Shown here: positions 1 through 10,864 of the stretch, in pieces
Layout of the letters: each line of letters starts with the position of its first letter
Numbering within the stretch: the stretch's first letter is position 1
Source of the DNA: Chloranthus sessilifolius
Lineage: Eukaryota > Streptophyta > Magnoliopsida > Chloranthales > Chloranthaceae
Direction of reading: 5' to 3'
Length of the DNA: 64,000 nt
Assembly: GCA_021018995.1 (NCBI GenBank)
Contig: CM037586.1
Coordinates: forward strand, 11,874,247-11,938,246
Program-made: the position numbers and the translations under genes
The notes under the pieces: model-generated
What the model was told of the DNA's origin: nothing
The model's input: only the letters and a program-made list of their open reading frames with translations
The model's database searches: none

Positions 1-541
1 ATAGGTTTAAACTTAAGTGGATAAGTTACATTTATAAAAATCTAGATATTTATGTTTAGCTTTTAGTTATAAGAGAGAGAGTGCAAGAGAAGTTAACTTC
101 TCCCTCTCATTGGAAATCAAACCTCTAAGGCTTTGCCTCTTTGTTGATCTTAGATCTAGTGAAATTGAGAACTCCTTTTTCCATCTCAACCATTAATTAG
201 CCTTGTGCTTAAATTTGGATCAGTTTGAACTATTGAAAGAGAAGAGAGATGTGGAGAGTGAGCAGTTCCTTATAATTTTGTTGTGGCTGAGGCAATGGCA
301 ACCTCTTTTGAATGATGAACTGTTTTGGAGAATTAAGCCGTTGAACTTCGAAGATTGGTTTCGGTGCGTGCTTTGGTACAACGGAGGCAAAACTTAAACT
401 GAGAGGTAGGCCTGTAAACATCCTTTTGTCTTTTGAATTCAATTTATGTTTAGAATAGTATGTAGTATGGTTAAAGGAGATCTAAGGGCTGTGTTTGGAA
501 ATGAAGAAAAGAATCGGGCATGTCAATTAATGTACCAGAAC

Positions 542-699
542 TCGAAGAATTCATTGTCGATTTGAAAATCATTGTCGAAATTGGAAATCGACAATCGAAA
601 TGAGAATTTTGGCACGAATAGAATTTCAAATTGATGGTCGAATTTTAAATCGACCATCGAATTTCAAATTCGACCAACGAATTTGAATTCGATGGTCGA
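542..699. repeat. TCGA-core palindrome array in LTR
   Basis: Cluster of inverted TCGA-centred words such as ATTGTCGA / TCGACAAT and GGTCGAAT / ATTCGACC. TCGA steps start at 542, 557, 574, 588, 595, 638, 650, 657, 670, 689 and 696. Spacings of 19-21 bp occur between alternate members (574-595, 638-657, 670-689). It is the least regular array of the set described in the findings. No ORF overlaps it. Confidence 0.6.
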
Positions 700-1042
700 A
701 TTCTGTCCTGCTTTTGGCTTTTAAAAGTTGGTTGGATTTTTTCTTCTATGAGCTTTTGGGTTGATTTTTAGGTTCTATATTAACACTGAGAGTGTTAATA
801 TATGTAGGTTTTGACGATTGGGAGTCCTTGGAGAGGACTGCTTGTACATGCTTTTGAAACTTCTTGGTTAAGGTAGGGGAACCCAAATTATTATTTGCAT
901 AAATTTATAAGCATAAACTGTTATAGACAATTTCTTTCAAAAGTATAAAATTTGGAAATTCGGTTGCACACAGTATAATTAAAACTTTGAACATATGACA
1001 CAATCTGAAAATTTGTAAACCTTGTCATAAATAAGAATCTTT

Positions 1043-1150
1043 GAATCAGAACCTCAGCTAAATTTTGAATCAGAACCTCAGCTAAATTTTGAATCAGAAC
1101 CTCAACTAAATTTTGAATCAGAACCTCAGTTAAATTTTGAATCAGAATTT
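1043..1150 (+). repeat. 24-bp tandem repeat, four units plus a partial fifth
   Basis: Unit GAATCAGAACCTCAGCTAAA followed by TTTT, starting at 1043, 1067, 1091 and 1115, with a diverging partial unit at 1139. The copies differ by single C/T or G/A changes, so the amplification looks recent. It lies inside the LTR and is non-coding. Confidence 0.9.
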
Positions 1151-2090
1151 CGAATTAGAACCTTGAAAAATCAGAATTATGTTATGAATAATAAGCTTTG
1201 ATATGTATTAGCATTTGCATTTGATTTAGGATTCATAAGTACGATGCCCTAGATTCTACCAACCGTGTTGACAGTAAAACTTTGGCGCAAGTTTCCCTCA
1301 TAGTGTAGGGGCTTGTTGCATTTTTGAAATGGGTTCATGAACGACGATGGTCAGTAGGGTCTTCCCATCGGTCACGTAGTCCACTCTCATGCTATAGAAA
1401 ATTTGGGAGATAAAATTAAGTTATAAATTTAAGACAAGAAGCATGCTAAATCAGAACATTTTGAACACTTTAGATTATATTATCAGTTTTGACTCAGGAT
1501 TAGAACTGGAGATTTAATTTGAAAAGCATCATTGAAAAACCATATTTGATCCGATTCCGTCTTTTGAAAACCTTTACTTATAAAGAAATGCAAATAGATT
1601 TGCTTCCTCTATTGAGCTTGGTTGTTAGCTCACCCTCGACTATACGTCACAGGTGCTGAGACTGACCTTGGGTCAGAGGATCCGGCGGACTCCGATTATA
1701 TTCCCGAGGAGGATTTGGACATACCAGCTGAGGAGTTCTTCCCGTGATCTTAGATTCTGTATTTTTGGTATTTTGTCTGGATATTATTTTGGAATGTTGA
1801 GCCTTAGGCTATTATTTTTGTTCTTTTGATATCACTTGAGGAACCATTATTGTGAACCTCTATTTTAGGTGATCGGATTGGCCATCACCGGTGGTTCTTT
1901 TTGGTTCCTCACAGTGATATATCTAATTTTGTTATATGAAGCTTTTGTTTTTGGATTAACAATGTTGCCTCTGTCTTTAGACCTTTGTTTATGTTGTCGG
2001 CTTCTGTTTGTTACGGCTTATTGAGAAATCAATAAGTTGATGAACCGGCCTTTCCTATACCTTAGGGATTGGAAAAGTCGGGTCGTCACA

Positions 2091-2470
2091 TTTAAACTAC
2101 GTGCAAAGGCCAACTTCTCGTGTGTAAGTTATGACTCCATTATTTTTTTCCCAAGTTATTCAAGCTATGGAAGCTAATGTGAATTGAGGTGTACCCTAGA
2201 TCACCTATGGAAGCTTGTAGATTTTTTTTGTAAATCTTTGAACAACACAATGGTTAGCCTCACAACTTATTGTGTCACTATTTGAACTTTGCAATCTTCG
2301 AGGGCCTTTCTTTGTAATCATATTGTTTAATCTTTTCATGATTGGCCCATAATAGAGGAGATTTCTAGAATTGGGTCCCTGAGCAATCTCTTGGAGCTGA
2401 GTCTTTTGTTTGGCAACTCTATGGGGGTAATCCTTATAGAAGACCAGCTCCTTAGGAGGAACATTTTCTA
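2091..2470. other. Non-coding, no recognisable gene
   Basis: Moderately AT-rich DNA directly after the LTR end. I see no ORF, RNA gene or repeat that I can name. It may be host intergenic DNA or decayed transposon sequence leading into the LINE fragment. Confidence 0.5.
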
Positions 2471-2560
2471 ATGAGTATTTGCTATTTCTGTGGTCATAAA
2501 ATCAGAGATGCCCATCATTTGTTTATTAACTGTTTGTATATTAGGAAAATATGGTTGTGT
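2471..2560 (+). pseudogene. LINE fragment, zf-RVT zinc-binding motif
   Basis: A 30-codon open stretch reads MSICYFCGHKIRDAHHLFIN, then CLYIRKIW. The pattern C-x2-C-x7-HHLF-x2-C-x6-W is the zf-RVT motif found downstream of the reverse transcriptase in plant L1-type LINEs. No reverse transcriptase is readable next to it, so this is an isolated decayed fragment. The short length limits confidence. Confidence 0.55.
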
Positions 2561-4428
2561 TTTTAAAACTTATTTGTTTGAGCATTTATTTAAATAATCT
2601 TATCTCTGTTTTGTATCTTTTGTTAACGTTGAGTGGGTTGAGTGGAAACTCTTGAGCAATTTGGTTGTGGAAAATGATGTTTTTTTGCAGTAATAGCATA
2701 AGTCTTGTAGTGCACTGGGATAAGTTCCCCTTCACTGGATCCCTTATCATGGTTTGTGAAGGCTGAAACAGAGTGTGTTCCTGTGATGTGTCCGAATCAA
2801 GGCCAAGATAATTCCGATGAAGCCTACTTCTGGTTGGGTGATAGTTTCGACTGCTTCTGCAGTGGAACTTACTTGTGTTTGGGTTTGGCAGGGTCTTCTT
2901 TTCTGTGATAACTCAGGAGAGGAACTTCTCTTATATGTAGGATCATTAGGCATGGTTAGTGTAGCAGTTGCTGAGGTGTATCCGTGTATGTCCCTGGACT
3001 AAATTGTTTTAATTATTGAGGATAAGTGTAACCAAACATTGGATCGATATAGGGATTCATGCAATGCAATTGTGTGGCTTGATAGTGTTCCAATCCTCCT
3101 TGGATGTTCAACATAAGATTCAGTGAAATTGGTCACATTTCAAAGTGCTTGGATGAGTTCAATTGTTCGCATGACCGTAGAGAGAGAAATTGGAGGGCTG
3201 ACCAACTACTCAATGAAGGGTCCACCCCAGGTAAGCCGGTTGTGAGACTTATGGCATAGAGATGGAGTTTTGGGGAATTTATCAATAAAAGAAACACTGA
3301 CTTTTTTGGGGAATGGATTCTCCATTGAAGCATTTTGGGTCTAAAAGGCTGCTTGTTTATTTTTTTCCTTGTTGTTACCTTTGTCTACTTTTATGCAGTC
3401 ATTAAAATCTCCAGCTTTTGAAAAAGTCACATTTAAATGGTGAATAAATACTTGTTCAATCTTTTGGCATTTTAATCACGAAAGTCATATTTATATATTT
3501 TGCTAATTTCTTTTGTGAACCGTACATTGCAATCGTGACTTAGTTGATTAAAACACGATTTTTTTAGTTAGCCATTAAAAAAAGAGTTAAAATGAAATAT
3601 TCTTATATATCCTTTTTCAAACACTAATGTAGAATTAAAAATATATTATTTCTCGCTTCTACAAACCAAAGCCAAAGATTAGGTCTATATCTCGTCTACC
3701 CCTCTCAGCACCTTGTACGTACGGGACCAACATGGGTAATGAGTTCTACAAAGTCAAGTTACAAAAGTAGGTTTTACCTTACGTCCCAGGGTTTGAAAAA
3801 GATTTTTTTTTTTTTTAGTGTAGTGTTCTTTTATATACTACTAAAATAGATAGTTCACATTTAAAAAAAAGAAAAAGAAATAGCTTTCTTAAGCCTCACC
3901 TTATCAAGCTATGGAAGCCGATGAGAAAGTGCCATTCAATAACAGATTTAACTTTTATTGCAATAACACATAAATTATTAATATGAAGCTTGATTCATCA
4001 AGCTCAAAAGGCATCCATAACTAAATTGGTAGCTTACTGTAGACACCCAAAACTCGCCCAGGCTGGAGACCTTCTTGGATTTCCCGACAACACGTTAGAC
4101 AAAAAATTCTGAAGCTGCTTTTCTATACTGATTGTGTTTTCTCTAATAAAAAAATTCTTTATTAAGTCATCATCATAGATTTCTATGCATGTACCTTCTT
4201 GTGCTGATGTTTTACTAAACTTTTGTGCATATTTTTTAAGTGCAGACATTTCTCACGTTGGTTAATTGTACTTTAAGTATTCAGTGTTTCGATTTTGGAT
4301 GTTTAGTTACGGTTCTCTAGTGATGGGCGACGGGGTGCACTGAATATGCATTCGTTCATTTGGCATGCTCAATAGTCCCATTAGTTTAAATAATACATGC
4401 ATTTAAATTTAATTTTTTTTTATGGCAG
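2561..4428. other. Non-coding, host-type or decayed repeat DNA
   Basis: No gene is supported. Short open frames near 2750-3000 and 3130-3330 have no recognisable domain. A block beginning TGTAGACACCCAAAACTCGC at 4040 resembles an LTR start, but no partner copy or primer site was found. T-rich tracts occur near 3800. Confidence 0.45.
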
Positions 4429-4552
4429 GCATGGATATTTGAAGAATCAGAGGATGGCGATTCGAACATGTATGTTCATCACGATATCATCATTACTGCC
4501 TTTCCTCTCAGTATAGCATGGCTTGATTGTAACCTCAAAAATTAAGATAAAG
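4429..4552 (+). pseudogene. PWP1-like WD40 protein exon fragment
   Basis: After a pyrimidine-rich acceptor (TTTTATGGCAG) the frame reads AWIFEESEDGDSNMYVHHDI and then IITAFPLSIAWLDCNLK. From memory this matches plant PWP1 (periodic tryptophan protein 1, a WD40 ribosome-biogenesis factor), where the segment precedes the first WD repeat. A GT donor (GGTGAGT) follows at 4553. An in-frame TAA at 4543-4545 replaces the expected glycine pair, and no neighbouring PWP1 exon is readable within reach. I take it as a relic or duplicated exon, not a working gene. The family assignment is by recall. Confidence 0.5.
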
Positions 4553-4968
4553 GTGAGTTATGGATACACCTATTGTTTGCAGGCTGATTGCTATTGTAAT
4601 ACTAGTCGTGGCTTGTGGGTGTTTGGATCATTAGGGCCTTTATTGATTTGTGTGGTTTCCTTTTTATTAGCCCAACTTTAATTTTATGCTTATGGATGAA
4701 GCGTCATCAAATTTTGGATGTAGACAATGTGGCATTGATGCCTTTAGAGAAATTTCTGATTAGTTAGACTATGAAATGGAGGGGAGCAAATAGGTTGAAT
4801 ATAATCAAGTATATATGAATATCATAATAGCTGCCAGTGACAATATACTGCATCTCCATTTTATGGGTCCTTTGGAACCTAGTGAATTTTTCTCTGTGGC
4901 TTAAATTTGATTACAAGTTGCTTCATAGTTTTTTTTTTGTTTGAATTTGGAGCTCTCACTTCAACGAA
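4553..4968. other. Non-coding flank
   Basis: Starts as the intron-like sequence after the PWP1-like exon. No further exon, RNA gene or repeat is recognised. Confidence 0.4.
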
Positions 4969-5021
4969 CACTACAAAAAATGGAGGCTTCACTGACGGCT
5001 GGAATTAAGAAGCCGTTGGCG
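4969..5021 (+). mobile_element. Possible CACTA transposon terminus
   Basis: CACTACAAAAAATGG matches the conserved start of plant CACTA (En/Spm) terminal inverted repeats. It is followed by GACGGCT and AGCCGTTGGC, which could be inverted subterminal words. The preceding trinucleotide is GAA. No opposite terminus ending TTTTTTGTAGTG was found in the window, so this is an orphan end. Confidence 0.35.
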
Positions 5022-5090
5022 TAGGGTCAGTACCCTATTTTTTTCCCCTCTCTTAAATGATTATTATTCTCTCCCTCTCCCTCTCCTGTC

Positions 5091-5240
5091 TTCAAAACCC
5101 AAGCTGCGTAATGGAAACCCTAGATGCGTAATCGAATCGGAGGTCACATCAGAGATTATAACGCATCAACGATCATCGAATTGGAGGTCCACCCTCTCTT
5201 CAAAACCCTAGTTGCATAGTGGAAACACTAGCTGCCTAAT
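5091..5240. repeat. Tandem duplication in host flank, split by the chromovirus
   Basis: Two diverged units start at TTCAAAACCC (5091 and 5199). Each has a GGAAAC-CTAG-TGC block, then AATC and GAGGTCA-ATC words. The second unit is cut by the insertion at 5240 and resumes at 40640 with GAAATCAGAGGTCATATCGC. The last five bases, CTAAT (5236-5240), are the target duplication of that insertion. Function unknown; it could be leader sequence of a lost gene. Confidence 0.6.
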
Positions 5241-7994
5241 TGAAACAGGCTAAATTTTCGCACTCGAAAACTCGTGCCATCAGGATCATAACTCTAGATG
5301 ATCCCCAGAACAAACTAAAGAGTGCCTGCTCGTCTAGCGGGAATAAGAGCAGATACTATCGAAAGTGGCAGATCGAGTCATCATGTAAGGCTCTAAAATG
5401 AAAGAAAGAAAACAAAAATAATATATATATGTAAATCAAAAGAATATACATCCTCAAAAAGGAATCAAGAAGAACCACTGGTGATGGACATCCATCACCC
5501 AAAATAATGGTTCCCAATAATGGTTCTTATAAAATGTGTACAACTATAAATAACATCTACAGTAATTAAATACAGAAAAGTGGCCACCAGGTACACAGAT
5601 AATCCAAAAATACAAGTACAGAACCCAAAATATAGAACTAATACCCTAGCTACTGATAGAACTCGTCAGCAGGGGTATCAGTGTCTTCCTCCTCGGCCTC
5701 AGCCTCTGCCTCGGGCTGGTAATTAGGGTCACTCTCTGTGCCGGGAGCCCTAACCTCAGAACCTATTATATAGAAACAGAGTGACCTAACCATCTAAACT
5801 CAATAGAAGAAACTTAAGTAAATTACGTCTAAAATATAAAGCATGGTTTGCAGAACATAACTCAGAATAGATGATTTAAAGCAGAGAATGCAGACAGAAC
5901 AGAATAGATGCAAACAAATGATCAGATATAGACTTTATTCTCTGAGTTTTCAGATGCATGCATACAGTATTTAGTGACTTAAATTCTATACTTAAATAAC
6001 TCTCATGAATATAGCACGTGGTAGCCAGATGTGTGCCGATGGGTAACTCCGACCATCGTCGTTCAATGTACAATTTTAGATATTTGCATCAAGCCTCTTC
6101 GAAGAAAAGCAACTTGTGCCATGGGGTTTACAAATAAGATACACAGATATCCCGCCGTGTCAGTCGTTGGTATCCTGCCACATCTGGGGAATTTGTCACA
6201 TGAATTTTAAATCAGAGCATATATATCAGGAATCAGAGCAAAGCAGAGATACAGAAATCAGAGATAACAGAGCTTTATCATATGCATGGTATGCTTTTGA
6301 AACAACAGAAGTCAGATACGGATACTCAGAAACCATGCAGTCAAATTGGATACAAATTATGTTGAATTTCTCCTACCTCAGATCAGGTCTTTCTAAGCAA
6401 ATCTAAAGCTTTTTAAAGTGTCATGATCTTGACCTAGACCATACGTATAATGTACTAAGTGTCAGAACAAAAATTGGGACACTGCCCAGCAGTATTTTCC
6501 TCAGAAAATCAAAACAAGACAAGATAGGGAATTCGATCGATCAATCTTCCTATTTGATCGATCAGATTCACATCTGATCGATCAATCTCATTATTTGATC
6601 GATCAGATTCACTTTTGATTGATCAATCTCATCATTTGATCGATCGGAAGCCTCACTCCTATACATACAGAACAGATTAAATCTGATCAATCAATTCCCT
6701 ACTTGATTGATCGGATTCACAAGTTGATTGATCAATTCTCATATTTGATCGATCAAAACTAACATTTCACCTTTTACAGAACATAGGAAATTCGATCGAT
6801 CAATCTCCTTATTTGATCGATCGAATCCTCAATTTGATCGATCAATCCTCATGTTTGATCGATCGGATATTCCAAGTCAAAATTTTAGAAAAATAGGCCT
6901 TCTGTTCTATAGGTTATTTATAAAATTCGATCGATCAAATCCCCAATTTGATCGATCAATCTTACAGTTCGATCGATCAATTTCTCAATTGATCGATCAA
7001 TTCACACTTGATCAATCACTTCATATTTTGATCGATCAGTTCCAAATTTGATCGATTAAATCACCAATTTGTCGATCAATCTTATCGGGCATTAACTTCC
7101 AAAGATAGCTCTCCTGTTTTATAGGGAACTATACTATACAATTCGATCGATCAAATCCCAAATTTGATTGATTGGATTATAATTTGATCGATCAAATGTC
7201 CAATTTGATCGATCGAAAATGACAGTTTTAGTCATTAATGAGGTTCGTTGATTTTAACCCCTATCATCCATGATTCATTTATGATCTTCCACGAATCATT
7301 AAAGCACCTAATAACACACATTTATGACATCTAAATTCCTATGAAACCCAAAATAACTCACCTCTTTTGATGGTTGCTTCTCGGTTCACGACATTCTTGG
7401 TTCAAAATGAGTTTCGAACTCGGAATTCAAGAGTTTGCCGTTTCAAGTTCTCCGATGAACCAGAGGAGTGTCAACACGTCAACACACAATCGTGTATTGC
7501 CTTCCCCAAGCAGATTCGACGTACACATCGATTTCTTCGTGTTCTAATTCAAAATATCAAGAACCTAGGGTTTCTCTCACACCCTGGTTTCACAACAGAA
7601 GTTCTAGGCTCCAAGTTAAACAATGCGATGCACACGCATGATCTCGTAGCTCAATCCACCTAAACGAAATCAGTAAGAAAAGAAGCAAAGTAAAGGATTC
7701 TAATCCCCCTTCCTTCTTCTATAAGCTAACCAAGAGAATATCTATGATATTTCTCCTTCCTAGGTTTAAACTTCGGTGTTGAGCACATACACACACACTC
7801 ACATAGATGTCATTCTATAAAGATCTAATCGGATTTCAGATAAGTAGCACACGTGACCTATGGCTTCATGTGCTTACAGATTAAGGATCTAGCTATTAAT
7901 ATCATTATTATTAAATTTTAAATTTCTCTAAATTTCTGTGCCAGGCATGTATACCGAAGCAGTCAGAAAGTTTCAAAATTTTGGGGTCATTACA
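5241..7994 (-). repeat. 3' LTR of the minus-strand chromovirus
   Basis: A 2754-bp LTR, TG...CA, aligned by eye along its length with 37940-40634. Shared anchors include AAAACTCGTGCCATCAG near the left end, GTGATGGACAT, and GGTTTCTCTCACACCCTGGT near the right. It contains the TCGA array. On the minus strand it begins TGTAATGACCCC. The first 20 bases on the + strand differ most from the partner, so that terminus is degenerate. Confidence 0.88.
6535..7222. repeat. GATCGATC palindrome array, 20-21 bp period, in 3' LTR
   Basis: About two dozen copies of TTTGATCGATCAA or its C-to-T variants. The central TCGA (or TTGA/TCAA) starts at 6537, 6558, 6578, 6599, 6619 and 6640; then 6687, 6707, 6728 and 6749; then 6796, 6817, 6838 and 6859. 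Within runs the step is 20 or 21 bp, two turns of B-DNA. The filler between palindromes varies, so this is a spaced array and not a simple satellite. It lies in the LTR part that would be U3 on the minus strand (inference). Confidence 0.9.
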
Positions 7995-8010
7995 TTCTCC
8001 CCCCCTTAGG
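7995..8010 (-). promoter_or_regulatory. Polypurine tract (plus-strand primer)
   Basis: The minus strand reads CCTAAGGGGGGGAGAA directly before the 3' LTR start TGTAATG. The preceding GAGGATGAAAAT context is typical of Tekay/Del elements. This fixes the element's orientation and the LTR boundary. Confidence 0.9.
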
Positions 8011-8072
8011 AATTTTCATCCTCAAAAATGTCAGACAGACTCAGGCGGTGTATTGCTCAACCATCCATGTAA

Positions 8073-8814
8073 TTAGTCAGGCATATGGCATCTCTTTCTT
8101 AGACTTGGCCTTCTTCTCGGACATCCGATCCATGACATCAAGCATGCCATCGATGACAAAGTCGGCAACGGAGAACCAATGGTTCTCGAAGGCTGAGAAG
8201 AGGAAATATTGTATGATACCTGTACGCTCAGATTTGTGTCGAAAAGTTGGGCCTGTTTAATCGATTGGCCCGATCCTTGAAGCTCATGCATCATCTTTGC
8301 GACGACGTCCTCAAAGGGCACCTCCTTGACATAGGGTGTCATCAAACCACTCGTCTCCACATACCTGGACGGGCATTGTAAGGCGGCGGAGATGTGGAAT
8401 TGGTTGAACTTGTATTCCAACCTATCGATTTTCATAATCATTTGATGGTGGTTACCACCCTGTTGAAGGTGTTGGTAAAATAATCTCACTATGCGTGGGC
8501 AATAGTGATCTTGAAAAGGCTCATGTAAGGGTTTGAGCCCTAGGTTGGTTATGTACTTGATCGCCCGTGCCATTTCGAGTCGATCTTCAAAGAGAGTCGG
8601 GGTGAACTCGTACTCGGGCAAGAAGATTTTGGCAGTTCACCACTCTTTTGGCAATTCTCGTTCGATGAGTGGCTGTTAGGGTGGTTGAACGGGTGGTACG
8701 GGTGGCACCACAGGTTCTACAATGGGTTGTATGACCAGTTCCACTTGCGGCACAGGTGCACGAACATGCGAGGTGGGGACTTTGCGTGAAGCGTTCTTCG
8801 TTCGCGGTCTCATG
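8073..8814 (-). pseudogene. Third ORF of the chromovirus, 'putative plant transposon protein' type
   Basis: On the minus strand a frame opens with an ATG near 8812 (MRPRTKNASRK...), then a proline/valine-rich linker. It is broken by TAA and TGA after about 44 and 56 codons and continues as LPEYEFTPTLFEDRLEMARA, CPRIVRLFYQHL and IDRLEYKFNQFHISAALQCP. The core resembles the Athila third ORF at 16588 (YPRLVKLWYQNL ... GMALGVP) and the domain usually labelled 'putative plant transposon protein' (Transposase_32 type). Its role is unknown. Such an ORF downstream of integrase is usual for Athila but unexpected in a Tekay-type chromovirus. The C-terminal part after ELQGSGQS looks frameshifted. Confidence 0.65.
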
Positions 8815-9046
8815 GTTTTAAAAAATGATAAAATACATAAAAACCCCAAAGGAAAAGGGAAATTTAGGGTTTACTGTGTAAGAAAATCGAAACGCGATCC
8901 AAAGAAGTCGGAATGAGAAGTGTTTGTACTCGAAAGTAGCAGGAAATCACGTTCGAACCCAAAGGATGCAAAGTGCTCTCGCTCGATAGCCCTCTCTTCG
9001 ATCGTTCAAATGGGTATTTTAAAACCCAACGCCACTTAAATCGACA
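8815..9046 (-). promoter_or_regulatory. Possible promoter and leader of the third ORF
   Basis: Between the palindrome array and the third-ORF ATG the minus strand holds a TATA-like TTTTAAAATA (9015-9024), then about 200 bp of leader including AAACCCTAAAT. The order array, TATA-like box, leader, ATG matches the Athila interior at 15927-16588. Promoter activity is inference. Confidence 0.35.
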
Positions 9047-9398
9047 AATTCGATCGATCAATGCTAAATTGATCAATCGAATTTCAAAACCAAAAAGCCT
9101 TAACCCGATAGGTTTGATCGATCAATCCCTATATTGATCGATCGAATTTCAAATTTGATTGATCAATTTGTCCAATTGATCGATCGAATAGGTTTAAAAG
9201 TAACATATCGTTCAAAGTCAGTTGATCGATCAATTTTCAGTTTGATCAATCGGATTCACATTTGATCGATCAAATACTCCCTTTGATTGATCGAATAGGT
9301 CTGAAAATAGAATGTATGGTTGATCGATCAATTTCTCAATTTGATCGATCGGACTAGTACTTGAGCAATCAAATCCTTATTTTGATCGATCGAATTTA
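9041..9398. repeat. GATCGATC palindrome array between integrase and third ORF
   Basis: Same palindrome type as the element's own LTR array. Centres start at 9054, 9073, 9118, 9138, 9159 and 9180 and continue to about 9390, with mostly 19-21 bp steps. Copies alternate between GATCGATC and deaminated forms such as GATTGATC and GATCAATC. It is non-coding and lies downstream of the integrase end. Confidence 0.85.
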
Positions 9399-9585
9399 AC
9401 AGCAAAGTTGTTTTCCAAATTTACAGGTTTAACTGACCTATAGGCATCGTCATTGTCCAACGATTATATTTCAATGTCATACCAACATGTTAAGCAATGT
9501 GCATAACCCTAAAACATGCTCAAAGATTTAACAAAGGTACAACACACTATAGAATTAAATCCAATCATCAAAATTACCTCGCATA
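9399..9585. other. Non-coding spacer downstream of integrase
   Basis: AT-rich spacer between the palindrome array and the integrase stop. No gene or motif is recognised. Confidence 0.5.
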
Positions 9586-10299
9586 TTAGTTAAACAAATG
9601 CGGGTACTGCTCACGAATTTCGGCTTCGCGCTCCCAGGTAGCCTCTGCAGAAGAATGATCCCACCACTTTACTAGCACAAGTGGAATCATTTTAGTCCAT
9701 AACACATGCTCCTTACGGTCTAGAATCTGCATAGGTTCCTCTACCAGGGTCAGATCCTCTTGAAGTTTAATCAGCTGAAAATTCAGGACGTGTGTTGGGT
9801 CTTTCACGTATCTCTTCAACATTGAAACATGAAATACATTATGCATGCTTGCCAACTGTGGTGGGAACGCAATCCGATATGCGACTTCTCCAATCCGACC
9901 TAGCACTTCAAAAGGTCCAATGTAATATAGACTTAGCTTTTCACGTTTCCCAAAATGCATCATGCCCTTGGTTGGCAAGATCTTGACAAAGACCATGTCT
10001 CTCACCTGAAAACAAGTGTTAACTCTATGCTAATTGAGCAAACAAGAAAACTTAAAGTATTGAACAAGTATTGAACATAATCAAGTATACCTAAAACTCG
10101 ACTTGCGTTCGATGAAGCTCGGCATAACTTTTTTGGCGACTTTGAGCAGCTCTCAATCTCTCACGAATCAATCGAACCGTCTTGGTTGTACTATCCATGA
10201 TATCAGGTCCCAAAATGAGTTTCTCACCAACTTCCTCCCAATTCAACTGAGATCTGTATCGTCGTCCATATAAGCTTCTTAGGGAGCCATGCCAATCCT
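9586..10299 (-). pseudogene. Chromovirus integrase C-terminus with chromodomain-like tail (3' part)
   Basis: Minus strand, downstream part of the integrase. After the solo-LTR insertion it resumes IGMAP*EA..., frameshifts, then reads IRERLRAAQSRQKSYAELHR, KGMMHFGKREKLSLYYIGPF, FHVSMLKRYVKDPTHVLNFQ and ATWEREAEIREQYPHLFN to the stop. These are the GPY/F module (YIGPFEVLGRIGEVAYRI) and the chromodomain-like tail of Tekay/Del integrases. A spacer of non-coding sequence also interrupts it near 10006-10090. It joins in order with the upstream integrase at 33681 once 10305-33680 is removed, which proves that segment is an insertion. Confidence 0.9.
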
Positions 10300-10304
10300 A
10301 GACT
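10300..10304. repeat. Target-site duplication AGACT (left)
   Basis: AGACT directly before the inserted LTR. The identical AGACT follows its other end at 33676-33680. Confidence 0.9.
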
Positions 10305-10864
10305 TATAACATCCATGAAATTTGGGCCTTGAACAATGTCCTCGGGATGCATGCCCGACTGGTTATAAATTTGACCAGGTGGAAGTCAACACGATGACTA
10401 TGATTGAAGTAACCTTGATGTGAGTGAGCATGTGTACATTGTGTTAGGGACTAACTTAGAAATCACATACACCTGTCTTGGGTGTATGTGCCTTACACCA
10501 AAGCATGAGGGAGTAAAAGGGAGCAAATAACTAAGAAAAGTTATTACTCTTTGGTTTTAGGTTGGTGTAGAGTTAAGAAGAGAGAGAGAGAGAGAGTAAG
10601 ATGGAGTAATTGCTAGGGAATTGGGTGGAATGAAGGATTGAAGCTACATTTGAACTATAAATTACGACAGCAACACGAGGGTGAACTCGTTGGAGTTGGA
10701 GCCCTAGACATAGACCAATCAAGACATTGATTGAGGTAAGTTCTATTGAATCTCTATAAACATGTTGTGCATTAAATTATGGATTTAATGTTGAATTAAA
10801 GGTGTAGAAAAGAAAGAAAAATAGAAAGAGAAGAATGCCCGCAAAGGGGTTGCATTTTTGACCA

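Larger units (their letters stand above)
1..2090 (+). mobile_element. Chromovirus-type (Tekay/Del-like) LTR, cut by window edge
   Basis: Non-coding LTR of a Ty3/gypsy chromovirus, probably a solo or 3' LTR. It ends GGGTCGTCACA, like the GGGCTGTCACA ends of the LTRs finishing at 33675 and 53954, and shares with them the block TATACGTCACAGGTG followed by a GAGGA-rich stretch (about 1645-1740). It also has the inverted GAACCAT / GTGGTTC pair near the 3' end. The block GAACGACGATGGTC near 1340 recurs, reverse-complemented, in the 5241 and 37940 LTRs. No primer site or gag follows. The left end is not in the window, so no target duplication can be read. Family and orientation are fairly sure; whether it is solo is inference. 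Confidence 0.65.

Noticed and set aside
203..442. Overlapping 64- and 70-codon frames near the window start
   Set aside because: They lie inside a non-coding chromovirus LTR and have no similarity I recognise.
3815..3833. TTTTTTAGTGTAGTG as the right-hand CACTA terminus partner of 4969
   Set aside because: It lies on the wrong side of the left terminus and lacks a matching GAA duplication.
4034..4249. Minus-strand 71-codon frame
   Set aside because: No recognisable domain. The opposite strand looks like an LTR start (TGTAGACACCC), but no partner copy, primer site or target duplication was found, so neither is called.
6535..7222. CRISPR-like or satellite reading of the regularly spaced repeats
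   Set aside because: The repeated word is only 8-13 bp, palindromic, with variable filler, in a plant LTR; no cas genes and no long direct repeat.
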